DNA of 64,000 nucleotides from Fragilaria crotonensis. Taxonomy: Eukaryota; Bacillariophyta; Fragilariophyceae; Fragilariales; Fragilariaceae. Every line of letters begins with the position of its first letter. Position 1 is the stretch's first letter. The translations under genes and the position numbers were made by a program. The DNA lies in NCBI GenBank assembly GCA_022925895.1, contig JAKSYS010000149.1:41582-105581 (forward strand), written 5' to 3'. This document shows positions 9,947 through 21,130 of the stretch, in pieces. The notes beneath the pieces are model-generated. The model saw only the letters and a list, made by a program, of their open reading frames with translations, searched no databases and was not told the DNA's origin.

Positions 9947-10879
9947 TCAATCAACTACACGCTGCAATAGGTCTCCGAAATTGGAGTCGCTGTCGACAGA
10001 ATCGACGATATCTTGATAAAGATCTTTCGAGATGTTCAGTTGTGAAAGGAAATGCTCCATATCAGAGTGACTGAAGTGATCCACATTCATCAGTTCCCGC
10101 TCCATGAGGTCCGAGTGACTCAGGAGATGAAATTTCATTCCTTCAAAGTCTGCCAGATCTCTGTCGTCGAACATGTTGTATTCCTCGTCATCAGAGTCAG
10201 AAAGTGATTTCGACAGTGGTGTATCCGGTCCTTCTCGTCGTACATCAGCACGGCTCATGTCGCCTTTGCACGTCAAGGAGGATGACACATCAACAGGTGG
10301 CATCACCGTGAAGTCTGGCTCGGTTTCAGGATTGCTTCTGGCGCGAACACCAGTGCCCTTGACTCGCATTCGTTGGATGCGATGGGCCAAGAACACCTTG
10401 CCTCGGAGGAAGAGTTCATTGTAGTATCCTCCCTTGTCAGGACCTCTGGTGATTCGTTGGAATCCATAGAGGTTCAACTGACGTTGAAATGATGGGAACT
10501 TGCTCTGTTTGAAATAGGTTGGCATGATGTGGGTGACAAACTCTCGTGGTTTGCGGACGACAAAGCATCGACCATGTGGTTGCCATGATACAACATCCGC
10601 ATACCCATCACGTTCGATCTCGTCCAACATTTCATGGAGTTTGATAGGGAAAGGCGTTGTAACACCTCCTCGAGCGAGGGGCTCTGGAGATCCATTGTCG
10701 ATATCATCACGGTGATCATGATAGTTATGACATACAACTTGGTGCCCATGATTACGACGTGATGGTCGGAAAACGAGCTCTTGAAGCGACGGCTTGTCCG
10801 CAAAGCTCAAGTCCTTGGCGTTCGATGGCACAGCCAAGGGGGTGGCAACACGAGGATTCAATGTTCGTGAAATGCACAT
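9947..10879 (-). CDS. HSF-type DNA-binding transcription factor (second)
   Basis: 310 residues from ATG 10879 (MCISRTLNPRV); the longer open frame begins only with TTG. The HSF-type domain covers about residues 70-180, with YFKQSKFPSFQRQLNLYGFQ in the recognition region and GGYYNELFLRGK following. An NYHDH motif precedes the domain (about 52-56), as in the other HSF protein here, and VKGTGVR-RSNP follows it in both, so the two are related paralogues. The C-terminal third is acidic. The last ~100 bp of the gene are duplicated just downstream. Regulation and targets cannot be read from the sequence. Confidence 0.92.
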   Translation of the reverse strand: MCISRTLNPRVATPLAVPSNAKDLSFADKPSLQELVFRPSRRNHGHQVVCHNYHDHRDDIDNGSPEPLARGGVTTPFPIKLHEMLDEIERDGYADVVSWQPHGRCFVVRKPREFVTHIMPTYFKQSKFPSFQRQLNLYGFQRITRGPDKGGYYNELFLRGKVFLAHRIQRMRVKGTGVRARSNPETEPDFTVMPPVDVSSSLTCKGDMSRADVRREGPDTPLSKSLSDSDDEEYNMFDDRDLADFEGMKFHLLSHSDLMERELMNVDHFSHSDMEHFLSQLNISKDLYQDIVDSVDSDSNFGDLLQRVVD

Positions 10880-13296
10880 AGTGTTGTGTAATAATGGGTT
10901 GTTTGCTTTCGATGGAATACGAATTATGAGAGAACACAACACAGTGTTCTAAGCACGAGGTTGTGATGTCACTGCGGAGAATCTAAAGAGAAACCATTGC
11001 CACTTGAACGTTCGGTCACTTCTCCCTTTTCACGTTACAGACTCAAGACGATATAACTTCAAGCACGACAAAGATTGTCCGAATGCACGATTTCGCAGGA
11101 AGCATGCTAACTAAAAGCAGATGGAAGACATTCAAAGGAGAAAAATATAGCTTTTTTCGCTCTAAGTGATTTAGTTACTCATCTGATCTTCAAGTGCCCG
11201 CTCATCAGTACTCCTTTTAACTGGTACTCTAGTACTAGCACCGAAATACGCTGAGAATTGCGCATCCATTACTTACTGTACTGGTACCGGAACTTCACTC
11301 GAATCTTGTCCACCCAGTGATTTATTGTGCATGAAGACATCAGGAGAAATGATATATATATACTTAAGGAACGTCAGCTTCCGAATGGCAGCCATGCTTT
11401 GAAACTGCCAGCGATATCTCTGCATTTGTCATTGCACTTTCGTGCGATGGTGACCTCGAATGACTCTCTCCGAACTCTGTCGGGATTCTGGAGATTTGGC
11501 ATGGTTCGACCGTTAACTTCTAGGGTTTTCCTCGCACAGGAGCGGTACAAGAAACAAGTAGGGCGTACGCCGAGTACCATTGGTACAGTACTATTCAGAA
11601 AATGCATTCTTCTACGGTATTCGGAGTACGTAATCCTAGCACGGACTAGTCTACTTTACGAATGACTCCATTCAGAGTTTCTGGGTCATTCTTGATTGAA
11701 GTAACGAATGACTGCATAAAGGCGGCACTGGCTACGTATCGAGGGCACAAGTGCGAATGGGGATGAGGACTTGGGTCAGATTAGAGTGCAACGTAATGAC
11801 GTCACGTCGGACCAATCAGCATGCTTTCCATGCGTTAGTTACTGGAGTACTGTACAAAATGTTGGTAGTACGCCACGACCAAGTACTGTCAAAATGTGAC
11901 GTCTATTGCGTGATATCATTTCGTTGCAGTATAGATCCTTCGTACATGGAAATTCGAACCTTTTAGAGACAGTTCCTGGTCAAGTGAAATCTCTTACTTT
12001 TCTCTTATTTTGTTCTCAAAATCGGTTCTGAGCACAAGATAAGAGGAAACCGCAAGAAATTTCTCGTATCGATAGTCACTATTCGCCAAATTTCGGGCAG
12101 AATATAAGGGAAATGAATTTCTTGATGTGTCTAACACGTGGCATTTGATTTCAGTGCAGTGTTAGTGGGGTTCAGTACACTTGGGCGAACGAGAGGCGAA
12201 AGGCGGGAGGTGGGAAGTGGGAAGTGTGATTTTGAAGCACAATTCTGGCTCCACAATCAGCAGAAAAGAAAAACAATGGCAATGAAATACAGGTAGTAAA
12301 GGCCGCTCCCATCCCTGAGGATCCAATCATGACAGTGACTGCTGCTGAGTCTTCCTCCTTCCAAAAGGACTGGCGTACACGTCGGCTTCCCTGAACGAGA
12401 GTGACAGAGGAGTTCATGCAGAATTCGATCAAAGCGCGAGACGAAATACTTCTGTATTGTCGTTATCAGAGTATCCATGCGTTCCGAAAAGGATTTGTGG
12501 ATGCCGGTCCACCTTGCCCCGTCATGATTGTGCTCGAGAGTCGTGACTGCCGTCTCGAGGAGGTCCGAGATTTGCAACCAATATCTGCAGTTGTTTGGAT
12601 ACAGAGTCGGGTGGTGTCGTTGTTTGCAATGCTTTTTCTATATGCTCGTCGCTTGCTCAATATTGAAAGAACTGAAGCAAGGCTGACATGGACCGACACA
12701 ACATGAACGAAAGTCATGCTCAAGAGCACTGTGGTGGTAGATTCTCATTTGCATGTTCCGCATACCTGGTAATCGAAACGTTATGGTTGCCATTGCGCAA
12801 CGGCAATTGATCCAAATCCAACCTTCCAAAGCCATGCTTTATTGCTGTCTCGTTCCAAACAAACCGGTCTGTGGGATTTTTGACAAAAGAGCCGACGCAC
12901 CATTCTGTAGCGTTGCCCCAATATTATCTTCTTTTAATCTCCGATCTAGCGAGTTAAGTACAATGATCGCCTAAGATAGCCATAGCGCTGGTGACGCTCC
13001 TATTCCTTGACCAGTTGCGCCATTGACCAAGTCTGCACTGTTGGAGTTAGGTTTGACCTTGGGAGCAGCGCGGGTGGAGCAAACGTTGTGTACGATCACA
13101 GGTACGGAGTAAAATGAAACTTCTCGTTTCTATGATTGTGCTCCAAGAAATCTTTTTTGCTCGTCAAGGTGGTGATTCTGACGCACGACTACCTTGTATT
13201 GTAAGTTTCGATCTCATAAAGGTTGGCAAGGCCACAGTTTTGGACTTATGCCGCTTTGGCCTACCGAAACAGCAAGAAGATTTGGTCGTTTCATCT
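10880..13296. other. Intergenic, no gene recognised
   Basis: About 2.4 kb between the second HSF gene and bystin. Contains a degenerate small MITE (11781-11932). Open frames near 12170-12830 overlap on both strands without recognisable domains. No RNA gene seen. Confidence 0.5.
11781..11932. mobile_element. Degenerate copy of a TGACGTCA-bearing MITE
   Basis: Resembles the intact MITE at 17961-18110: it starts TTAGAGTGCAACG with AATGACGTCACG, continues with ACCAATCAGCATGC (also in the intact copy), and ends with imperfectly inverted CATTTCGTTGCAGTATAG. The inverted ends have diverged. Confidence 0.6.
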
Positions 13297-14607
13297 CTAA
13301 TTCAATTCCATGCGCTCTTCCTTGTATGCTTGAGCGCCAAATAATTCGCGGCGGCATTCGGGTGTGATTTTGGGGTGAAAGTGCTTCTTCATGAGTCGCC
13401 TCAGGTCATCCTTTCGCTGGATTTCGTTCTTGTAGCGTTGCAAAAAGACTAGTAGGGCTTGGTGCCACAAGACAGGTAGGGTTCGATCGTCGTGGAGGAA
13501 GGCTACAAAGTGCTGCACCAGACTAGCGAGCACCGGTGCCGGCAGGGAGTATTTCTTGTCAAGCAGCGTCTTGATGAAAATTGACGACGCGCCGGAGTAT
13601 TCCAACTGTGCCAACTTGTGGAGCGCAACCGCCGCATGATGAACAGGAATCGACACCCGAGATAATACTGAGGAAATGATGGCAGCCTCTCGGAGGGTGC
13701 AATTTTCCTTGCAAAGAGGCAAGAGGATCCCTTTGAAGAACGCTGCTGGCTTGTATACACTCTTTTTCAGCGCCATAAAGTAGTGATAGTTCAATTTCTT
13801 GTTCGTAACAATGTCAGCTCGGACTGCATCCAACAAAACTAAGTTGTAGAAACGTTGCGCCATTTTTGGGTTGAGATTTGACGCAAAGATGCGTGTTGCA
13901 GCAAACATTGCCATTGGGGACCACAAGTCAGGGCGTGTGAGGTACAACACGTCTTCCCAGTTGGAGAGCGAAGGAATCACTTTGAAAGCTTTGGGAAGCT
14001 TTCCGGAGGTATACCTGGACAAAATCTTGCCTATGTCAGTGTACACTTCAACAACTTTAGCCGGCATCTCTGGCGCCAGGTCCTGGTCGTCCTCCATGTG
14101 TTCACCACGGGCTTCCGATTCTTTCTCGGCAATCTTGGCCATGATGATATCTGCCAGCGTCTGTTTTCTTTCACCACCACCCATCATACTTGCTACAATT
14201 GCCTCATCTTCAGGTGAGAGCGCCCCATCTTGGACGGTGACATAGCCATTGTCGTGGGCGACCATGTCGTCGTCACATTGCTCTTCCTCGAATTCTTCAT
14301 CGTCCTCCTCGTCTACATCAACTGCAGTATTGTTTCTCCCTCTCTCTCTCCTCGCCTCTTCCAATTCTACTTCCAATCGTTGTTCCCGCGAAAGTTGCAG
14401 AATCTTTCGCGTCGTCTTTTCGTCGAGCAGTTCTTCGGGATCGTCATCATCGTCATCACCTTTCCCTTTTCCTCGATTCTTCCGTCGATTTCTCACAACA
14501 GCAAACTTATCTCGGTGCTCATCTTCGACAATCGTTTGCCCCAGGGGAGCGTGGCGAGTCGTCTGAGCAGCCAAAGCGGCGGCACGGATCTTCTTTACTT
14601 TTGGCAT
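13297..14607 (-). CDS. BYSL: Bystin / ENP1, 40S ribosome biogenesis factor
   Basis: Single-exon 436-residue protein from ATG 14607 (MPKVKKIRAA). The N-terminal ~170 residues are charged, with runs of Asp/Glu and Lys/Arg (GDDDDDDPEELLDE), as in other bystins. The bystin domain runs from about residue 185 to the end, with YTSGKLPKAFKVIPSLSNWE, LYLTRPDLWSP, FYNLVLLDAVRADI, KKSVYKPAAFFKGILLPLC and PVLWHQALLVFLQRYKNE. Bystin/ENP1 acts in the nucleolus and cytoplasm in processing of the small-subunit rRNA precursor and pre-40S maturation. Length and all landmark motifs agree with a complete, functional gene. Confidence 0.96.
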   Translation of the reverse strand: MPKVKKIRAAALAAQTTRHAPLGQTIVEDEHRDKFAVVRNRRKNRGKGKGDDDDDDPEELLDEKTTRKILQLSREQRLEVELEEARRERGRNNTAVDVDEEDDEEFEEEQCDDDMVAHDNGYVTVQDGALSPEDEAIVASMMGGGERKQTLADIIMAKIAEKESEARGEHMEDDQDLAPEMPAKVVEVYTDIGKILSRYTSGKLPKAFKVIPSLSNWEDVLYLTRPDLWSPMAMFAATRIFASNLNPKMAQRFYNLVLLDAVRADIVTNKKLNYHYFMALKKSVYKPAAFFKGILLPLCKENCTLREAAIISSVLSRVSIPVHHAAVALHKLAQLEYSGASSIFIKTLLDKKYSLPAPVLASLVQHFVAFLHDDRTLPVLWHQALLVFLQRYKNEIQRKDDLRRLMKKHFHPKITPECRRELFGAQAYKEERMELN

Positions 14608-17600
14608 GACGAGGTGGATCGGGATGTTACGACCTATGTTCTATGATGTATAGAATAGATGATCGAGTATTGATACCGATGTTGAGGGGAACGACTCCTC
14701 AAGACGATAAGGGGTAGAAAATGATTGGCAGGTGTAGTTCGGAGAAGAACCCAGATCAGGATATGGGCCATTGAGGCTCTACGGTCGTCTACTCCTTACT
14801 GGAGTACTACCAGTAGTACAGTGAAATATGCTGGAATTAAACGATTCGAGTGACAATGTCATACTGTACATACTACATAGCGTACTTAATTTGCTGTCTC
14901 TTCCTACATGCTGTACATATGCCATACGGGGTACGGGGAGAGGACGAGTACTTGTACACAGATACTCCAGTACTAGCTAGTACCCTGTTATTTGTAATGT
15001 ACTCCAGTACAATTGTACTCTCTTTATGGAGTTGTGGTGCGTATGACCTACTACTAGCCGCTATAGAAGCAAAATGACATATTGGCAACCTAATGTTTCC
15101 AAAAATCATGCAAATCTACATTGGCACACATTTCAATATCTGAATAGGCCATTTGATAGAGCTTGCTGAGTTTCCTAATTTCACTTTTCATTTTGAATCG
15201 ACAGTTTTCTCAGAATTGCCAGTCGTGTTTCCCGGGAATCTCGGCCCAAATTCAAGAACCAGAATAAGTTGGCACGCACCACGGTGATTTGCTGTGTTAA
15301 ATCATCAACACCAGCCTTCAGTTACCCTGTCACCCAAGGTCACAATAGTATTGCAGATTTGGAGAGAAAAGATTGTTCCGTTAAGCAACGTCAGTGAACA
15401 AAACAAAAATAAGCATGTGCTTCTCTACGGTGAAATTTGATGAAAACTAACCAAGCCTATGTCTGTTCGATACCCGCCGTAGTACTGTCAAAGCGTACTG
15501 TTACACAGTATCGCTGTGGTATGCATACTCTGTACTCGATCCGGACTCCTCAAGAATAAGTCATATTATATTGATAAGGTCTACATCATTGTTTTGTATC
15601 CTTGCCCAGTATTGATGAAGTAATCAAGACCCTGGAAAGTCTGGAGTAGTAGTTATAGTTGCTCTATAATACTAGCATGCTATTGGTCCATCTCTTGAAG
15701 CAATCAATTAGTTTATGACTTCCGTGATAAGGTCCGGCTTCTTCATCGTTCTTGACATGCCCTTAAGTCTGGCACCGTAATAGAACTTGAGAATCTCCTT
15801 GAGCACCTTAGCAGAAAGTGCTTTGTTCCCACCAAAGTTGTCACAGTCGGCAGTCTCAAAGAGCCCCGTCAATTCCTTATGAACGGGTATCACCTCACAA
15901 GCAGAAGCAAGAAATGAATGCTATAATTTGCTGACAATGCACTATGTGACTATCATGCTCAGGGCTGTTTATTTTAGCTGATCTCCCGGGTTCCCGCCTA
16001 AATTACCTAAATTAAGGATTGAAATAGCGCCTACTAAATTAAGCGTACTGAAGGGCAGATGATACGGTCGGTTTTGGGGAACATTGTTGTCACATATTAG
16101 TGCATTGTCAGCACATTTGCATTCATTGCTTGCTTCAGCTTGTGTCTCCAATCAATGACTACTCAATGTTCTTTTCCTCCAAAGATTGCTTGTACACCCT
16201 CACCACTCCTGGTCAGTGATATTGACTGGCTAGTCTGAGTGTTGTTTTTTACTCTTGTAACTCAGTTGCTTTCTTTGTGTTCAAGCATTCCATGGTGGAG
16301 GATTGGAAGCTGGAGTTGACGTATTAGTAATACTTAAAGCTTGGAAAGCACACAGAAGGACCTTCAGCACAACAACATTTCACTTGCTTATGTTGCTGCT
16401 GGCTTGCAATCCTGACCAAATTGATGACAAGAAGATCTTGCCAATCAACAGTGCAAAATCTTCCATGTGCTGGTGATCCCAGTTCTCGCCCTCCAGTGTC
16501 ACCGCACTAACTTATCAAGTGTGATGCTGCTGAGTGCTTGCTTGCTTCTATGCAAAATTTGTTGGCTTCTTCTTATCATCAGATTGGAGTACTATTATGC
16601 AGACAGTTTCACAGATGGACATCTTTGCCAACAAACACAACGCACATTTACTTGGTGCCTAGTAGCATTGGTATCAGCCTTGAAGAATGGGATGAACTCC
16701 CTGTCCAGTTCATCAAACTGAGGATGACTGGTCTTTATTGCAATGTTCTTGTAGTATTCCCTGAATAAAGTACCACCTAAAAACTGCTTAGACCAATAAT
16801 TTAATGCATGATATGACTCAATTTATCTATTCCTTCAAGCTTCGCACTCTATTTCCGTTCCGTTCCAACTTATTCTTCGTATACTAGTTCTCCACGTTAC
16901 GATTGAATCAATCTTGTACTGGAGCAGATATTCATCGAGGGATGGAACGATTTCATCGCCTCGTTTTGTGATTATTGGTTCAAAGTGATACATAAAAATT
17001 TTACCATGCATGAGGAAAAATTTATATGTGCGCGCGTAATTTTTTTCACACGTTCGCCCAAAATCGATGTAATTTTCGGTCTACTGGTACGCTGGAAGCC
17101 ACGTGTGTCTTGTACCACCAACGTTGGACCACAAGAAAATACGAGGGGGTATCGTTTGTCACGCGTTTCTATAAAAATCGCAACATTGAAAAAAATACTC
17201 CGAGCATTCATGGGAAGCCCACCTCGATGTGTTAGAATCGTGAGCTGGATTTGAGCTCAATTGCCAAAATACAGTTTGAAATATTGAAGCGACCGCTCAC
17301 TCAACCTCACATTCCTGCAAGTATACAAAGGCTGTAGGATGAATAAAGGAATGAGGTCCTCATACATATTCTTTGGGAAAAACATAATTTGAGCAACTCT
17401 TGTGTAGGGGATACGGATTTTAATGCGTTTATTGGTTCTAAGTGATATTATTGGTTCTAAGCAGTTTTTTGGTGGTACAGGGTTCGAGTCTGCTGGCTCA
17501 TCCATCCATTGCGTGAATTCCTAATGGGTCACTTTATTCTGGATTCTTTGAAGCAGTGCTACAAGCAAATCAGTTTCTCTTAATGGATGATGAGAGCAGT

Positions 17601-17960
17601 GACATACGTTAATGTCAACCAAATCAACACCATTTCACCCACAGCATACTTGGGAGTTGGGAGTACCCGGTACTCCTGTACAGTACTGGTACCTTGCGGG
17701 AATTTCCTTCCTTCCGTTCGTAAATCGTACGTACAATTTATACCTGCCTAGAATTAGCCTAGAATTAAGCCTCGACGAGCGCCTAAAGTAAGCTACTGGT
17801 CATACTACTATGTCATATGCCTTGTGTAGTTCATTTCTACTTCGTGCTATGATGCGCCTACTATACAAAATAATTAATTGATAGACGGGTTACATTTGAC
17901 GTTTATTTTTGTCAGACAACGACATTTTGTCAGACAACGACATCCTCCGGATGTGTACCG
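14608..17960. other. Gene-poor region, decayed repeats
   Basis: 3.3 kb upstream of bystin with no convincing gene. The first 450 bp contain many AGTACT/GGTACC words. A 61-residue minus-strand frame at 15708-15893 (VLKEILKFYYGARLKGMS) could be a remnant of a longer protein but has no intact start context or partner exon that I can support. 16370-16800 resembles old transposon debris. Confidence 0.45.
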
Positions 17961-18110
17961 ATTAGAATGCAGTGAAATGACGTCATGACGTACCAATCAG
18001 CATGCTCTCCGTATGGTACTGTCGTACTGGAGTACTGTATCACCATAGGAAGTACATGCAGGCCTCAGTATTGTGACGTCATAGTTGACGTCATTTCACT
18101 GCATTCTAAT
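17961..18110. mobile_element. 150-bp MITE with perfect 25-bp inverted repeats
   Basis: The left end 17961-17985 (ATTAGAATGCAGTGAAATGA plus CGTCA) is the exact reverse complement of 18086-18110. If the TA at each end is the target duplication, the termini are GAATGCAG, consistent with a Tc1/mariner-type MITE. The element has three TGACGTCA palindromes (17978, 18073 and 18086). A diverged relative lies at 11781-11932. Confidence 0.85.
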
Positions 18111-18411
18111 GGAATCCGGTACTCAGTTTTTCCGGATGTCCCAGAAAAATTCTACCTGATACATTTCCTGTTCAGATATGGTGCGAGTGAACATACCACG
18201 TGCAGGTAGCAATCTGTTACAAGCGAGAGGAAGGAATCTTTTTAAATTTATGTAGAGAAGTGTGCGACGATTATAAATGAGCTTCCCAGCAGTATAGTGT
18301 AGGTGTGTAGTATATGCAGTAGAAATTACAATTCTTGTGTTCCAGTTGAGACAAGGCACAACTCTTATATCCACACGATTGGAGGGGAAAGGATCGAATG
18401 AGGCTCTAACT

Positions 18412-19101
18412 CTAACACTCGTCCACTTGTTGGTAGATGCCCAAGATAATGCCCAAAGCGGCAACAACATGCTCATCTTGCTCAGCAACACTCGTTAGGT
18501 CGTCCACTTGTCGAGTTGTTGGATCCACAACGGAGCTGTACCTCCCCTGGTAGTCCGTTGATCTATGGTAATCGATGTCAGATGACTGTGACGAAGCGGC
18601 GTCATGATCGTGCAGAACTAGGCTTTGGCAGTCATACATCGTGAGCCTCTGCAATGGGCGTGCTTGGTGCGTATTCGGAGTAGAAGGTTTGTCCTCGGTA
18701 CATGGTGGGCGGAAGTCATGTGGAGGCGTGTCGGTGTCCGGACCACTAACGGCTGTATCAGCCTCGTGCAGGGCATCACGAAGCGCATGGTTTACTTTCT
18801 TTTCGATGAGACGCGAAGACGCTTGCACCCATGTTCCTGTGAAAGATCGGAGGAGAAAGCGACATCCTTTCTCTTGTAATTCACTCACTAACGACTTCAC
18901 CATCGATGTTTTCTTACCTCGAAGCACTGCATTCTGGTACCGACGAACTTTTCCTTTGATAAATTTCCGAAACATAACGTTGCCTGCGTTATTGAAGCAT
19001 GTGGGACCTTTACCGATCATAATACACGTGAACTGATCCCAAGTCGTACTTGGAACATCCTGTTCATCGACGCATTGCATGACATGGTTCTGAGGATTCA
19101 T
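18412..19101 (-). CDS. DUF6824-domain protein
   Basis: 229 residues from ATG 19101 (MNPQNHVMQC), no intron needed. Residues about 22-110 fit the DUF6824 pattern common in diatoms: MIGKGPTCFNNAGNVMFRKF, then KSLVSELQEKGCRFLLRSF, a W, and a short helix with KKVNHALRDAL. This family usually reads as a G-N-x-x-F-R module followed by I/V-x-x-I/V-x-x-x-G-x-R-F and is thought to be nucleic-acid related, but its function is unknown. The remainder is Ser/Asp/His-rich low complexity. A MITE with TGACGTCA sites lies 300 bp beyond its 3' end. Confidence 0.75.
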   Translation of the reverse strand: MNPQNHVMQCVDEQDVPSTTWDQFTCIMIGKGPTCFNNAGNVMFRKFIKGKVRRYQNAVLRGKKTSMVKSLVSELQEKGCRFLLRSFTGTWVQASSRLIEKKVNHALRDALHEADTAVSGPDTDTPPHDFRPPCTEDKPSTPNTHQARPLQRLTMYDCQSLVLHDHDAASSQSSDIDYHRSTDYQGRYSSVVDPTTRQVDDLTSVAEQDEHVVAALGIILGIYQQVDEC

Positions 19102-20303
19102 GGTTAGGACTTGTGCTGTTTGTGTGGGGAGTGGTAATCAATATCAGTGCGACTCGAGTTCGGGTTGTAAGAAAGATTTCTGTGTAATCTTTCGTCAGGA
19201 TATGACCAATGAATGATTGCACGTTTACGACATTTCGGAATTTGACGAAATGGGCAGTTGACGTGGTTACAGAACGCATATCGCATATGTCATCGAGAAA
19301 TCATTCCTCTTCTACTGTACCAGCTGTCTTTTGGTTGTTGCAGTTCAACACGAATACTAGCGGGAGTCGTAGTCATGAATGGAGACGAATCATAATTCCA
19401 AATTCTCTAAAATCTGGACAACGTTCAATGAGTCATTTGTCACCGATTACGGCAACGAATTCCGAATTGTTCCCGACGCCTTATTGCAGCGTCAACGTGT
19501 ATGAGTGCATGACGAAACCAATCGTATGCTGCCTTAACTGATTTTCCACAACAAATTAATTAGACTTCAATCCTGCCCTTCCAAAAGCACGCAATAGCCC
19601 TTGGCGTTGTGATTAGCAACTCATGTGCACAGTCGAACGTCACCAGTTCGTATCACAGCATCACAAATAGTCGATCGTGTTACAAAAATTTCAATCCGTC
19701 ATCATTCTCGGCGTCCAGATTAGCGATTCAGAATTTGCTCGAAAATTTGATATGCCCGACCATCGTACATATGACATACTTGGAGCTTTGTGTACCTGGT
19801 ACCTGGTACTCATTCTTGGCGTCCAGAATTTGTTCGAAAATTTGATAAGCCTTTTCCTTCTCCAGACCATTTATTGTCAACATTGGTAGTCTTCATTCGT
19901 GGCGTCCGTTTCGCGTTCAATTCTTGTTGGAAATTTTTATGATTTGATAAGCCTCCTCCTTCACCAGTTCGTTATCACTCCATATGTTCAGAAATGAAAG
20001 TGTCATCTGGTCCTCGTAGGGTTTCTTCTTGTACGCATTCTCCAATTTATATGTTTACATCTTGGCGATACATGCGAACTGTGTTAAAGGCCGTACATAG
20101 GCTTCATTTGGATCTGTGAAACAAGAAAATTCATAATAAACATTAGTAGTTTTATTGCTGTATGCTTTCCAATATAACAATAGCTATTGAACAGCATCTA
20201 ACCAACCTTTTCAATAACCTCTGTTCACCATCATGATCATGACAAAAATTAGATAGAACAAGTAAGCAAGGAATCACTTCCAGAGAATAATTTTACTAGA
20301 AGA
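19102..20303. other. Intergenic with diverged short repeats
   Basis: No gene recognised. Three diverged copies of a word family GGCGTCC..TTCGAAAATTTGAT occur near 19705-19755, 19815-19850 and 19900-19960, spaced about 100 bp apart. Confidence 0.45.
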
Positions 20304-21130
20304 CCATCCACTTGGGCAACAAGTTTGCCTTGATAGTGGTACCCCATCTTGGTATACAAGCAACATTGTTCCTTGATTTTTGGAACTACCTTGTCAGTCA
20401 TCGTGACTGTGCAATCATATCATTCAATCGTGACGCTTGCTGCTGATCCACTTGGGCAACAAGTTTGCCTTCATAGTGGTACCGCATCTTGGTATACAAG
20501 CAACAGTGTTCCTTGATTTTTGGAACTACCTTGTCAGTCATCGTGACTGTGCAATCATATCATTTAATCGTGACGCTTGCTGCTGATCCACTTGGGCAAC
20601 AAGTTTGCCTTCATAGTGGTACACCATCTTGGTATACAAGCAACTGCCCTACGCGCGAAGTAATCAATTTGTTTGTAGTTTAATTTGTAGTTAGTTTTTA
20701 AGGGGTAATAATTGTAGACTATAAAAAGTTATGAGACTGATCAACAACAAGTTGAGATCAGTCCCATCCCTGGTGGGATTGAACTGATCCTCTTGGATTA
20801 CCTAGGAGACTCAGTGAGTCTCCAGGAGTTGTCAACCAGTTCTCATTTCTACTACTGGTTACTCACTTAATGTGTACGGTTGTACTGTTGTACAGGATCA
20901 GTGTTGCATTGTTACACTGTACTGTTGTATAACTAGTCTACCGGTATATCCAAGTACTATACATGGCCATTGTATTGTAGTACTGGATACTAGTAATTAT
21001 AATATACTGTATTGCTCTACGCTAAGGGCACATGCAGTGTACTGCAGCAACATTGTTCCTTGATTTTTGGAACTACCTTTTCAGAAATTGTGACTATGCA
21101 GTCATATCATTCAATCGTGACGGTTGCTGC
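20304..21130. repeat. 140-bp tandem repeat array split by a solo LTR
   Basis: The word CTTGGGCAACAAGTTTGCCT recurs at 20311, 20451 and 20591, an exact 140-bp period. The third unit is broken at 20644 by a 402-bp insertion and resumes at 21047 with GCAACATTGTTCCTTGATTT, continuing to about 21130. The first two units are almost identical, so the array is young, and the insertion is younger still. Confidence 0.9.
20645..21046 (-). mobile_element. Solo LTR (402 bp)
   Basis: Read on the minus strand it starts TGCAGTACAC and ends CAGGGCA-type, i.e. TG...CA, and it is flanked by the 5-bp direct repeat GCAAC (20640-20644 and 21047-21051). It matches, in inverted orientation, the 384-bp insertion at 38407-38790. 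TG/CA ends, 5-bp target duplication and lack of coding sequence together identify a solo LTR of an LTR retrotransposon. It sits within the third unit of the 140-bp tandem array. Confidence 0.85.

Noticed and set aside
15708-15893. 61-residue minus-strand frame as a small gene
   Set aside because: No start context, no partner exon and no recognisable family; kept only as a remark in the region entry.
17440-17510. tRNA-like T-loop word GGTTCGAGTC
   Set aside because: Only a T-arm-like word is present; I cannot fold an acceptor stem, D arm and anticodon arm around it.
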